The notes beneath the pieces were generated by a model. That model ran no database searches. It was not told where the DNA came from and saw nothing but the letters and a program-made list of their open reading frames with translations. Position numbers and translations under genes: made by a program. From Aegilops tauschii subsp. strangulata (lineage: Eukaryota; Streptophyta; Magnoliopsida; Poales; Poaceae), in assembly GCF_002575655.3 (NCBI RefSeq), contig NC_053040.3, positions 456,554,780 through 456,618,779 of the forward strand: a stretch of DNA of 64,000 nt. The letters run 5' to 3'. Shown here one piece after another: positions 1 to 11,700 of this stretch. Every line of letters starts with the position of its first letter. The first letter of the stretch is position 1.

Positions 1-1300
1 AGACAATTATAAGAGACTACCTCTAGCTATGAACAACAAGTGTAGACCACGTCGCGGGCTAATCAAAAGATTAACCACAACACACATTACAACGCAACGC
101 AAGGAGCCTGCCCTAAAAAGAACCTGTCACCTTGATGAGCAGGAACTTCAACCATACCTCCCTTGACGAGCACCAACCACCCATGAATATCTAAAAGGAG
201 ACGGCGAGTGGGTGGCGGGACTCGGTTGGTCCCGACAAAGTCATCATCTTTGACTCACCGGCAATGGCGTGCATTGCGCTGATGAAGATCTACCTGGACC
301 AATGGCAAGCACCGAAGAACTACAACACAAAACCTCGAAGCCGTATCTCCACACACGATGCTCCCAACAAAGTAACGACATCGAGACGCCACCATCACCG
401 ATCCAAAAATGAACCTAGGCTTTCATCCAGAGACAAACAACCCAAGCGAGAGGGGGGATGCCGACAACACCTCAGCGACGCCTCCAAGGAGGGGAACAGC
501 ACCCACATGCGTCGCCGCTGAGCACGGATCGAAGACGGGCATGATTTTCATCCAAAGCATCGCGCACCTCCATCCTTGCCCACCGGATTAGGGCCACTAT
601 CCATGATAGGCTTGTGTGCCGCTGCTGCAACACCTCACCATTGTGATGATAATGTTGCAGAACACCGACACCCAACACAGCCGAAGGCGCATTACCTTTC
701 TTTCCACCTCCCACGCAGCCAAGAACCCACAGCTCCCAATCATCCTCCACCTCCAGCACAGCCAAGGGCCGCCTCACCACATGCAGTAGCCATCACACCA
801 ACTCCGGGCGAAAAGCATCACAACGCTTGCGCCCCTGAGACCCATATGAGGCCCAGAATGGGCTTAGATCTGATCCGCGCCGCCGCCTCCAGCACCTGCG
901 CCGACGCCACTAGGAGTCCCCCCGCCGTGAGACCCAACCACCCCTTGCGCAACACCACGTGGTCAAGCGCCACTGCGGCGCAACCTCCATGGTCGAGTCA
1001 CATCGCCTCTGCCCTCTCCCATGCCGGCGCTTCCCGGATGGCCCCACCGTGCTTGCACCTCCTCCACGAGGCTCCGACCGTGCTCCGCCGCATTAGATTT
1101 GCCCTCCCGTGCCGCCCACTTGACGTCGCTTCCCCGCGCTTGTCGGGGTGCTCCGACCATGCCCGCCGCCGCCACAACTGTCGCCGGCGGCCGCGGTGGC
1201 TAGGGGATCTCTGGGAGAGGTGGTTTTCGGTGCCGGGAGGGGAACCTTTTCCTTTTTTAGAAAGGAGCTTGAAGTCAACTCTTGTTATTTTTTAAGTGGC
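1..1300. other. Repeat-like stretch, unassigned
   Basis: No convincing gene is visible. The part from about 800 to 1260 is GC-rich and open in several frames on both strands, as seen in leaders or internal parts of Triticeae retroelements and decayed genes. None of the translations shows a domain I recognise. I treat the long overlapping frames here as composition artefacts. Confidence 0.35.
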
Positions 1301-2500
1301 CACGCGATATACTTTTTTTTGAGGGGAGCCATGCGATATACTAGTCCATGTGTTCCTAGCACCCGCGGCTTGGGAGTTTGTCTTGACTTTCCGGTCTATT
1401 AACGTCCAAAACACCACTGGCACGTGCTCGACTTGGCCGACTCCCATGTATTCAGTTATTTTCGGGGGAAGAGTATATATACGCAGTTCGATCAGCAGAA
1501 GCTTTGGGTGAGCACGAGCCAAATTAAGGTGCTTTGGTCGTTCCTACAACCGTCCCCATGGTCGCAGTGAGTAGGGATAGTGCATTTTGTGAACCGAAAC
1601 GAAGGCACGCACGTTTGGAATATCTAAAAGGGTCGCCTTTTGACGGTGGCTTGAGTTTTGGCACGAGCATGTGGAAAGAGAAAAATATATAGAACTCCTT
1701 CGTAGGCCAGGGCAGAGCAAAATCTATTCTTGGCCGCCGCTCTGACCTAGTAGTAGTAGTAGAGAGCCATGACCCAGACACATCCCATGTCATAGTATAT
1801 ATACTCCGTACGAGGAAAAAGGAGCCATCGGCCCATACGCTGCGACTGGACCCGACATGCGCAGGACGGGGAACGTGAGCGCGTACGAGGCCTGCCGGGC
1901 ACCGTGGAATCTACTAGGAACGGATGGATGCGGCGCCGACATCGACGCTCCCGTCGGTGGCCGCCGTACGTACTCTCGTGGGCGGCGGCGCCGGTAAGAA
2001 GAGTCGCTGCATGCGGTGGCGCGTTTGGCTTTGCCGTCCTCCGCTCCGGTGGCTGCTAGCTGGCTCTAGCCTCTAGCCTAGCCTAGCCTAGGGGATGCGA
2101 AAACGCCAGGACCGACCGACTGACCGTGATTGGTTGGCCAGAAGCATAAACTAAACGGAAATTACTGTTTTTCTTGTCTAGGTATCAGCACCACATTTTT
2201 GTAACCCAATTGGTCCTCTCGACGGTCAGAAACTTTTCAGCTGGTCTTGTTCTTTCCCGGAGGCAATTTACCATGGTCAAGAAGTCACATACGTACCCCG
2301 ACACGCATCAAAGAAAAACTCATCCAAAGATGTTGCACATTTGGCCTTTTTGCCTTGTTTTTTCCACACTCCAACACACGCACTGTCACCCTCTTTGTCG
2401 AAAACACACGCTGTCACCCTAAGAAAAAAGAAAAAGGAAAAAACGCACTGCCACCCTATGCAGTTTCCTTGAGAAGAGGAAAAAAAAACACAAACCCAGC
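1301..2500. other. Intergenic DNA upstream of TSK
   Basis: I see no gene, terminal repeats or target-site duplications here. The sequence becomes A-rich with stretches of AAAAA and AACAC near 2300-2500, before the TSK promoter begins. Confidence 0.4.
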
Positions 2501-2567
2501 AGACTGGAAATGGCTTTTGGGCTTCTGGCTGGTGCAAATTCCCTCAGGAGCAGGCGTCTTTCACAAC

Positions 2568-2589
2568 GGCCCAACGCTAGCACGGCCCA
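2568..2589. promoter_or_regulatory. Paired site II (TGGGCC) motifs in TSK promoter
   Basis: GGCCCA, the reverse complement of TGGGCC, occurs at 2568-2573 and again at 2584-2589, 16 bp apart and about 210-230 bp upstream of the TSK start codon. Site II elements (TGGGCY) are bound by class I TCP factors in promoters of plant proliferation genes such as PCNA. The pairing with the E2F-like site at 2621 fits S-phase expression. The sequence match is direct; the function is inferred. Confidence 0.5.
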
Positions 2590-2620
2590 AGAAGAGCAAC
2601 AAGAGGGCGCCCCCGAAACA

Positions 2621-2631
2621 TTTTGGCGGGA
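2621..2631 (+). promoter_or_regulatory. E2F-like site in TSK promoter
   Basis: TTTTGGCGGGA contains TTTGGCGG, matching the plant E2F consensus TTTSSCGS. It lies about 170 bp before the TSK ATG. TSK acts at replicating chromatin and is known as an S-phase-linked gene, so an E2F site here is expected. Occupancy cannot be shown from sequence. Confidence 0.55.
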
Positions 2632-2796
2632 CGAGGCTCCCTCCCTCCCTCCATTTCGCCCCCTCCGAAATCCCCAAATCCGAACCGAAGAAAAAAAGGA
2701 AATCCCCAAACCCGGAGGCGAGGAAGGGGGAAGAAGAGAGGGGGAACAAAAAAAAAAAAATCCCAGGCCGGAACCCTAGCGCGCGCGGCGTGGGGG

Positions 2797-5700
2797 ATGG
2801 CGCGCGGCGGCGGGCGGGCGAGGGAGGAGGAGGAGGAGCTGAGGGGCGCGAGGCGCGGGTACCGGGAGGCGGTGTCGGAGGGGAACCGGGAGGAGGAGGC
2901 GCGGTGGGCCAACGTCATCGGCGACATCCACAAGCGCCGCGGCGAGTACGTGGAGGCGCTCCGCTGGCTGCGCCTCGACTACGACGTCACCGTCAAGTAC
3001 CTCCCGCAGCGCCACCTGCTCGAGTCCTGCCAGTCGCTCGGGGAGGTCCACCTCCGCCTCGGCCAGTTCCCCCAGGCCCTCACCTACCAGGTACGCCCGC
3101 CCGCCACCGCTCCCGGAACCAAATCACCCGCACTTGGCCGGACCTGATGCCTGGGCCGTCTAATTCTGATCAAGATTTCGAGTTGTAGAACTAGAATGGG
3201 AGGACTGTTGCTAGTATATCACTGTATGTTTGAATGAACAACTCAGTGGCAAGCATCAGGCTAGGCTGTTGAAATCACTGTGTCGAATTTACATCAATTG
3301 ATTGAAATGTTTGGCGCTGGTCTGCTGGGCATTCGGCTGGCGTAATTTGGCTGGAGTCTTGCTTGTTTCAATACGCCTGGTGGTGTTTTTATTGATCGAA
3401 TGATCTGTCAGCAGAGCTTGTGGGTGCACTTAGTGTTGAGCTGTGTAAATTTGCTAGTAAAGTTCACTGGTGTTAATATGTCAAATAATAATAAATACAC
3501 TAGCACCTCACATTCTCCAAGGCACAAGTTGGCGTATTTGTGGATGCCTGCTGCTGATGAGTTTAGTCCCATATTGTTATTTTATTTTGCCGAGGCCATA
3601 CTGTTAGTTTAGTTAGTTGCTTTAAACTTCCACTCGCCCTTTCAGTAACCATCCATGCCACAACCGGGTTAAACCTTTTTGGAAAATGAGGGTTAAAAGC
3701 TAACTGTTATTATACCCTGAATCTGGATGTACCAGGCCTGTTAGAGTACAAAACTACAAACCAAAATATGACATTTCGGGTTATTTGCTCACTACGCTTG
3801 TGTAATAAGGTCTGATCTCTTGTTTCATTTCTGTTGTTGTTTATTTAGGTAATTTCACCGTTACCTTTTTAACCCAAACTATCTGGGTTGGTTTCTACTA
3901 CATCAAGTCGTCAACTCATGTTCTTTTTCCTCGATGTTTGCATGCTTCACAGAAGAAGCACCTACAACTTGCCAAGGAAACCGATAACCTTGTTGAGGAG
4001 CAGCGAGCTTGTACCCAGCTTGGGAGGACCTACCATGAAATCCTTCTAAGTTCTGAAAATGACCACAGTGCCATACGGAATGCCAAGAAGTATTTCAAAG
4101 CTGCCATGAAACTGGTAAAGGGTCTAAGAGAGAATTCCCCGTCTGGAAAATCACCCCACCTGAAGGAGCTCATTGACTCATACAATAATTTGGGCATGCT
4201 TGAACTAGATCTTGATAACTTTGAAGAAGCTGAGCAACTACTTAACCAGGGTTTGAAAATTTGTGATGAAGAAGAGGTAAATCAGTATGATGATGCTCGC
4301 ACTAGGCTCCATCATAATCTAGGAAATGTTTATACTGAGTTACGCAACTGGAACAAAGCCAAGGTTCATATTGAGAAGGACATAGATATATGTAGAAACA
4401 TAGACCATATTCAAGGTGAGGCAAAGGGATTTATAAATCTGGGGGAGTTGCATTCTCGGATTCAAAAGTATGATGATGCAAAACTTTGCTACGAAAGAGC
4501 CCTTCAAATAACAAAGGGTTTGGAAGATGAAGATGCACTAGTTGATCAAATTCATCAGAATATTGAAACTGTTATGAAAGCAGCTGAAGTTCTTGAAGAG
4601 TTGAAGAAAGACGAGCAGAAACTGAAAAAGCTTGTCAGAGATACTTCCAATGCTCGTGGAACATCGAACGAGAGAAAACTCCTCTGTGAGCAGCATGCAT
4701 GGCTGGATAATCTTATTGAAAAGGCAAGAATGATATCTGCATGGTCAAAAGTAAGTGTATTAGCTGTAACTTGTACCTGTTTTCTGTTTATGATTTATTT
4801 CTCTTTGCTGCTAAATTCTATTTAGAAAAATGTTCCAGTATTGTTCTGACATTTATGCATAACTGGACATAATTTTAACGGTTTGGTTGACTTGGCCAAT
4901 CCTGTGGATGACGGTAGAGTACCTTGTTAGATGCTATCTTTAAGTCAAAATAAATATCCATGTTTTATTATAAGCCTCCTGTCAGAATTATTCTGCCCAT
5001 GTTCCTGAGTCCCAACTATTCATGTTATGCTGAATTTATTTGGCTCTATTTTGTACAGGCACTTGTTGAACTGCATGTAGATTTTTACATGTTTTTGCAT
5101 TGTACTAAGGACTTACAGGGATTGATAAATTCTTGTTTATTTTCAATTGGTGAACAAAATCTTGGTTCAAATTTCAGAACTGAAGTTGAAAAACAGTTCT
5201 GATGAATCAAAGGTGAAAAACAAAACATGCTTAGTGTGCCTCTGCATACTCCAATAACATTAATTATCAGGCGGCAGTGTGATGAAAATAAGCACATGTC
5301 TTAATTCTGATATAAATTATTTGCTTTCCAGCACAAGGAATTTTCGAAAGCGAAAAAGAGAGTAACAAATGAACTTCGCGAGAAGGAAAAACAGAGTGAT
5401 GCTCTTTTGTCCATAGGAGAATCATACCAAAAGCTTAGAATCTTCGGCAAAGCTCGTAAATGGTACATGAAAAGCTGGAACATGTATCGATCGATTGGAA
5501 ACTTAGAGGTTAGTTTATGTTCCCTTAGTTATATTTGTGTTTATGCTGGCATTCCTGCTACCTAATAATAAAACTACCTTCCTGTTTGCAAACTTCTACT
5601 TGGTGCTAACAGTTCCATATCCTGCTCACCTTGGATACATGAAATTTCAGGGGCAAGCATTGGCAAAAGTGAACATTGGTAATGTTCTGGATTCTTGTGG

Positions 5701-8700
5701 TGACTGGGCTGGTGCGTTGCAAGCTTTTGAAGAAGGCTACAGGTAATATCTCCGTGCCTTCTTATCTACAATAATTATTCAGACACACTCGCAATCTTGC
5801 AAAGTAGAAATATGGCGGATTAAATTTTAGTGGTTACAAAGAGCACATAGGTCATGACATGGGTGGCTTATCTACGAACATGTTTTGATCCACTGAAACA
5901 CCCTATTGCTGAATATACGAACAATGGCACCATTTTGAAAGCCTGTTAAGAATCTGGAGTGCCAGTATTCTGTGGCAGCCATATATCCTAATCGAGGCTG
6001 TGCATGAGTGTTGTACAATGTCCAACACATGTCAGACAACTCAACCCTTTTACATACATCGAAGATGCTGAGCATTCAAACACATACTCCTACATAAGGC
6101 ATTGTAATCATGTGTAGTTTGCTTTGAGAAAATGACTTGTAGTGACAGACCTACAAGGGCACCACACAACAATTTTGAAGTCTTATTATTAACATAACTG
6201 GCCAGAACTGTGGACTATTATAGACTAATATAATACGTCCTGTAGCATGTGCTGTATAAAATGCCCAAGGAAGTTTAAACGTGTGCCTTTTATCTATATA
6301 GCTACTTAGCTAGGGTACTGTGGTAATTATTATTTTCAATGCCATACTGTTGTTCTAGTTTTGTGCCATGTTGTTCTCTTGTGTATGTGTACATGTGATC
6401 TATTATCTATCTGGTATATGTTCTGGTAAGTCTGGAAATGCATGTGGTCATCATTGCATTTTGCCTCCACCTATAGATTCTGATACTTGCATTTCAATGA
6501 TATTCAGAATTGCTGTGGAAGGGAATCTGCCAAATGTGCAACTTTCTGCCCTCGAGAACATGCATTACAGTCACATGGTCAGATTTGATAGTGTAGAAGA
6601 TGCCAAGTAAGTTACGTACAGATGTTGGATAGAAGAAAGCTAATTTATCCAGACCTGTCATAAAATGGATTTATTTTTTCTTCAGGAAGGTACATGAAAA
6701 AATAGAAAACTTGAAGCAAAAATTGAATCAGCACGGAGCAAGGGATACTGTAAGTGATTATTGCTCAGAAACTGAATCTGAAGGTGGTGATGCATCTGAT
6801 AAAATGCTTGATCAAGAGGACAGTGATGGGCATGCTGCAAATACATATTCTGAGGAACCTGATGATCATGTTGTTCTTGCTTCACTGGTTCATAGAAGTA
6901 GGAGCTCATCCAATACGAAGGCATCCAAGATACATAGCATCCAGAAGAAGGTTGATAGATCATGTGATATGGATGAGCGCACTAGAGAAGTTTTAAGTAA
7001 ATCATGCAGTAACCAGTCTGGTAAAAGACGTGTCCGTGTGTTTATATCAGACGATGAAGCTGATGAGAGTCCTGAAATTGATCAATCAAAAAAGAAGCGA
7101 ACTAATCGAACAGATAGTCTGTCTACATCAGGTGCATGACTTATGAGCATTGTCCACATTTAGTTTTTGGAATGCCTGGTAACTGTCTCCTAATTATTTT
7201 GCATACATTTTTCTATGACCAACAGAGGACATAGCAAATGGAGCAAACAACAGGAATCAGGTTATACAAAGCTTGTCTCTTGAGATTTATATAATTTTAC
7301 ATTCTTGATATGTCGAGAGATATTGTTTTTCTTACATATGTTCGTTACCATGTATCCCATCAGATGTTGGTAAAAACTTAAAGAGATGGTGATTGTTTTT
7401 ATTTCTTTTGAGCGATAACTAGTACTCATCTGCAGGTAGACCCTACTGAACCCAGGGATGTGTACAGTATCTGCACACCCTGCCCTGCTGAGGAAAGTAT
7501 ATGCTCATTCAAATCAAGTAGCCCCACTGGTCATGGTAATGATGGACTGGAAATTGGAGCTTCTAGTGGAGGAAAGGTGTCTTCATCCAAGCCAGTAGCA
7601 AGTGGTTCCAGAATTTGTACTCCTGCATCTCATAGTCAACCACATGGTCAAAATGCTGTTGGCCTCCTATCCACAGATGCTGATCATGTAAGTATTATTG
7701 CAAATTCAGTCTTTCCAGGATCGCTGAAAAGCATATGGCGATTGTGGTTTTCGTTGCTCTATCCTTTTTGTTACTTGGAGATTCCATAATGCCTTTGTCA
7801 GCTGGTAACTTCACCACTTTAGATGTCATTGAGTGGTGAAATACATTAGAAGGGATCCATATGTCAAATGGAACGTTTATTTTCTGACATCCAGCGTTAA
7901 CTTTTGAATGTCCATATGTTCGTACTTTCCTTTTCTGTTTGTTGCATGAACCAGACACTCAGTGGCGGAGCTTTGTGCAAGTAAAACAAGGCCATGGCCA
8001 GCCCAGCCCAGCCCAGGAAGAAATCAGTGAAGTGTGAGCAAAATGGGCCATGTGAGAACATTTTGGGCTTTCCTTTAGCCTGGCCCGCCCAGCATATCTG
8101 TAGCTCCGCCACTGTAGACACTCAATGCAAGTTAAACTTGTCTTAAGCTACTATTTGCAGAACACTTAGAAATATCAATCACAGGGTAGGCAGTTGACAT
8201 GTGAACCTACCCTTGATTGACACTACTCTCGATGTGTATCAGTGCTGTACAGTTCCTACATGTCAAAACACTTTTTTTGTTGAAGCGAGCTGTGTCCCAT
8301 ATTCACATTGGAGCTTATCTAGGATTTGTTTTCAGATCATCTGAAACATTCCACTTGTGTCGATTCGAAATCTAGAAATGATCTAGATGAAGTTCTTAGC
8401 GCTGTTACTTGCGAGTACAACAATTGCTCCAGTTATGGATATTCGTTGTGGTCTGTGATTTAAATTATTAAATATGATGAGTTCCTTAATTGCAGCAACA
8501 TTTGGCGTTCAGAATTGGTCAGCATCTGGTGTATTTGGATTTAAATGCTTGCATATGTGAGGCTGCTTTTAACATTGAGTCTCTTAAAGTTGAAGTGGCA
8601 TGTGTATACCACCTTCAGATTCCTGATGAAAAGAGCTCCAAAGGTTTGCCCTTGTTTTCTAAATTTCGACAAGTCATGCAGTATGCCCATTAAGGTTTTT

Positions 8701-11700
8701 TTTTTGCAATATTTCCTGTGATGGGAATTGTATTCAATCTTCTATGCCAGTGGCTTCGCCTTTAATATTCTCATTATGAAAATATTGGAGGTAGAGGGAG
8801 GGATGTGAACTTGAGAAGCCATCTCCATAACTTTTACCATTACTCTTATCTAGTTATCTTGTGGTGTTGTTGAAGAAATGTAGAATGTCCTTGTGTGGCG
8901 ATGCATTCTTCGGTTCTTCCTTGATCTGTTATATGCATGCGTTGTGATATTTGGCCCATTTGTCCAGCAATACATATCTGATTGTTCAGTTCTTGAACTG
9001 TATCAACTGTTCAGCTTATCTGGAAATACAGTTATTGTTCCCTAGTAACATGTTTTCCAGTACGTGCGAATAAACTCTGTGTATACCATGTCTTAGCTAT
9101 TTATCCAAGATTTATGTATGTGCCTAATATGTTACAGGAGACAGTTTGCGGTGGGTTAGTTCTTGTGGTTCTTATGGTGTCATATTTGCTAGGGAACAAC
9201 CTCTTGTTTCTTTCTTTTCTGTTGGAACTTACATTTATCTTACTTTGTAGGCTTGTTGCCTATTATTGGGGAGCTCAAGTGTTGTGGGAATGTACTGGAT
9301 GGTGCAGAATCAATTGATTATATTGGTCAACTTGCTTCTGAACAGAAGTGCATTGAGGCTTTTGTTGATGGTATGGGTTCAGTGTACTCAACTTTGTTCA
9401 TAGAACTGCTGTTGTTGCATGAGTTGCATGAGTCTTATGTCTCTAGGACATATGAGCATCATTTTGATTTTGGCATCCTTTTTGTTGGCGTTGAATATGC
9501 ATTAAGTATTTAAGGGACACTCATTTGATGATTGAAGTAAACTGAGCACAATACATTATGGTTGTTTGGTTCTATATTCTTCGTGCTAATAGCCTAAAAT
9601 AGCGGGGAATGTGAAATTACTGAATGTATTTTTCTGTATGCTAAATAATCTGAATTGTCAAATACAACAGATGCTTATTTAAAGTCCAGAAGTCTCCCTC
9701 ACAATTTGCACAAAGTTTCAAAATGTATCTGTAGTTGTGCTGCACTAGCTCATAGGAGTTTAAATTTTATATATGTACAATTATGCTGGTTATGCTACTG
9801 GTTAAATTTTAATGTAGCAAAAAATGACACCTACCTAACTCCCAAGTTTCTGATTGCAATCTCAGCAGCATTCAATCTGGGTTTGTTTCTTATGACACGT
9901 TGGTCTGTCATTGACACATGTAAAGTGCTGATGAGTTAAACCTTTTTTGTAAGGGAAAGGGTTTGGTTCACTGTGAAGTTTTGAGCTCTTCTGCTTGAAA
10001 GCAAGTCTTCTGAGCCGCCACAGATCCCCACCACCACAACCTCGCCGCCGCCGCCGGCGACGGCTGCCGGCGGCTCCTCAAAGCAGGTGGCGCATCTCCT
10101 GTCCAAATCCAAGTCCGTTCGCGTGTGCTTCTCCGCCCCTCCATCCCATCTCCGCCTTCGCTCGTGGTGGCCGTCAGGTGGCCTCCAGCCGGCGGCCGCT
10201 CGGTCTGCGGGCACTCGACTACTTGCACGGCCCGCATACCTCCCCCTCGCTGCTTCGAGCCTCGGTGGCCGCCGTCGGGCCTGCTCCCCGCGCTCAGATC
10301 GAGTTGCTCGCGACGGTCGCGTCATCGCCTGGATCTGTCCATCCCTCCGTCCACGACCACAACCCCTGCGCCCTCCTCCACCACCTGCTTCCCCCACTTC
10401 CGCTTCGCTCCACGGAGAGCACCGACGGCGCCGCTCTGCATGGAGCTCTGCGGATTTGCATCTTCCGGGCGCGGTCGGGCCTCCATCGGCTGTGCGCTGG
10501 ACCTGTTCCGCGCCGGGGTGGCCCTCGGCTAGTCACCTGGCTCCTGTGCGGCATGCTCTTGCACGCCCAGATGCGCCATCGCCAGGTTTTCCCCGGATCC
10601 TCTAATCCAAAAATGCATCCACCCCTCCCATCCTTTGGCTCTGTTGCGTGATGGATTTGGTGTGGTGTCTGCGCAAGACCTTGGTCTGCTCTGTCTCCGG
10701 GAGAAATCCTTTCGCTAGCTCCTTGCTAGCGGCAGCAACGGCGACGCATTCTCGGCGCCGCTTTCCTTCTTGGAGGCGCTGCTGTGGAGCCCCAGTGCAG
10801 TTGTGGGTTCGGGCGAAAGCCTTGCGATGATGGCGCCCGTGGGCGTCATTCAACCTTCCTGAAGGTGTCGCGCAAGAGTCCATGCGTCAATCCGCTCATC
10901 TCCACCCTGTCCATCCCGTATTGCCGTCGACATTGCATCTTTGTCACGCCCTTCGCCATGATCCATTTGCCCGTGCCCAATGTCCGGTGGGTCGTCCATA
11001 TTGCTCTGCATGCTCAAGTCCCCCCATGGCTGCCGTTGTGGTGCGGCGAGCTTTATGCTCATGACTCCGTGACATCCCCCCTCCAACCCATCCGACACCC
11101 GCCCTTCAGTGGTGAGTCTTCCTGTTGTCATGCCTGCTCAAGACCCTCCAATGGCTGCCGTTGTGTTGCTTCCTTGTCGAGCCCTTCGCCACCATCCATC
11201 TGCCTTCGACCATCATTTTGTGCGTCATCCATGTCGCTGTGTTTTTCTTCATGTGTTTTCTCTTCGGCTGTCCTTCGCGTGGTCTCCGTCCTGTTGTTAT
11301 GCATGCTCATGACCCTCCCATGGTTGCCGTTGTGCTGCGGCGAGCTTCGGGCTCTTGGTGTTGTCTCGGTTCACTTTTGCTCAATGACGACGCAATGATG
11401 CCTCCCCAACCTGCTAATCGTCTCGACCGCCCGTGGCGGATCTCCCAGTCAAGGTTCGTGTTAAGGTTTGGCACTCGTTGATTATGGATGATCCTCTGTT
11501 GTGCCATGGGGCTCGGTACGCACGCCGATGTGGTGCGTTAGGTTGTTTGCAGAGTCTTGGTATTGTGATCCCTCAACAGCACCCCTCATCTACTTGTGTC
11601 TCTCGTGGTGTTGGTCTTTCTGCCTGCTAGCTAGGCCGTGCCTTCTCCTAGGCGTCAATTTTTTTTCCTTCTGTAACCTTGTTACATGTACGGTTTTCGG

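Noticed and set aside
576..1295. 239-codon plus-strand frame
   Set aside because: The composition is GC-rich and open on both strands, there is no domain and no splice or promoter context.
2247..3188. Long frame overlapping TSK exon 1
   Set aside because: It is in a different frame from the TPR-coding exon and shows no family similarity.
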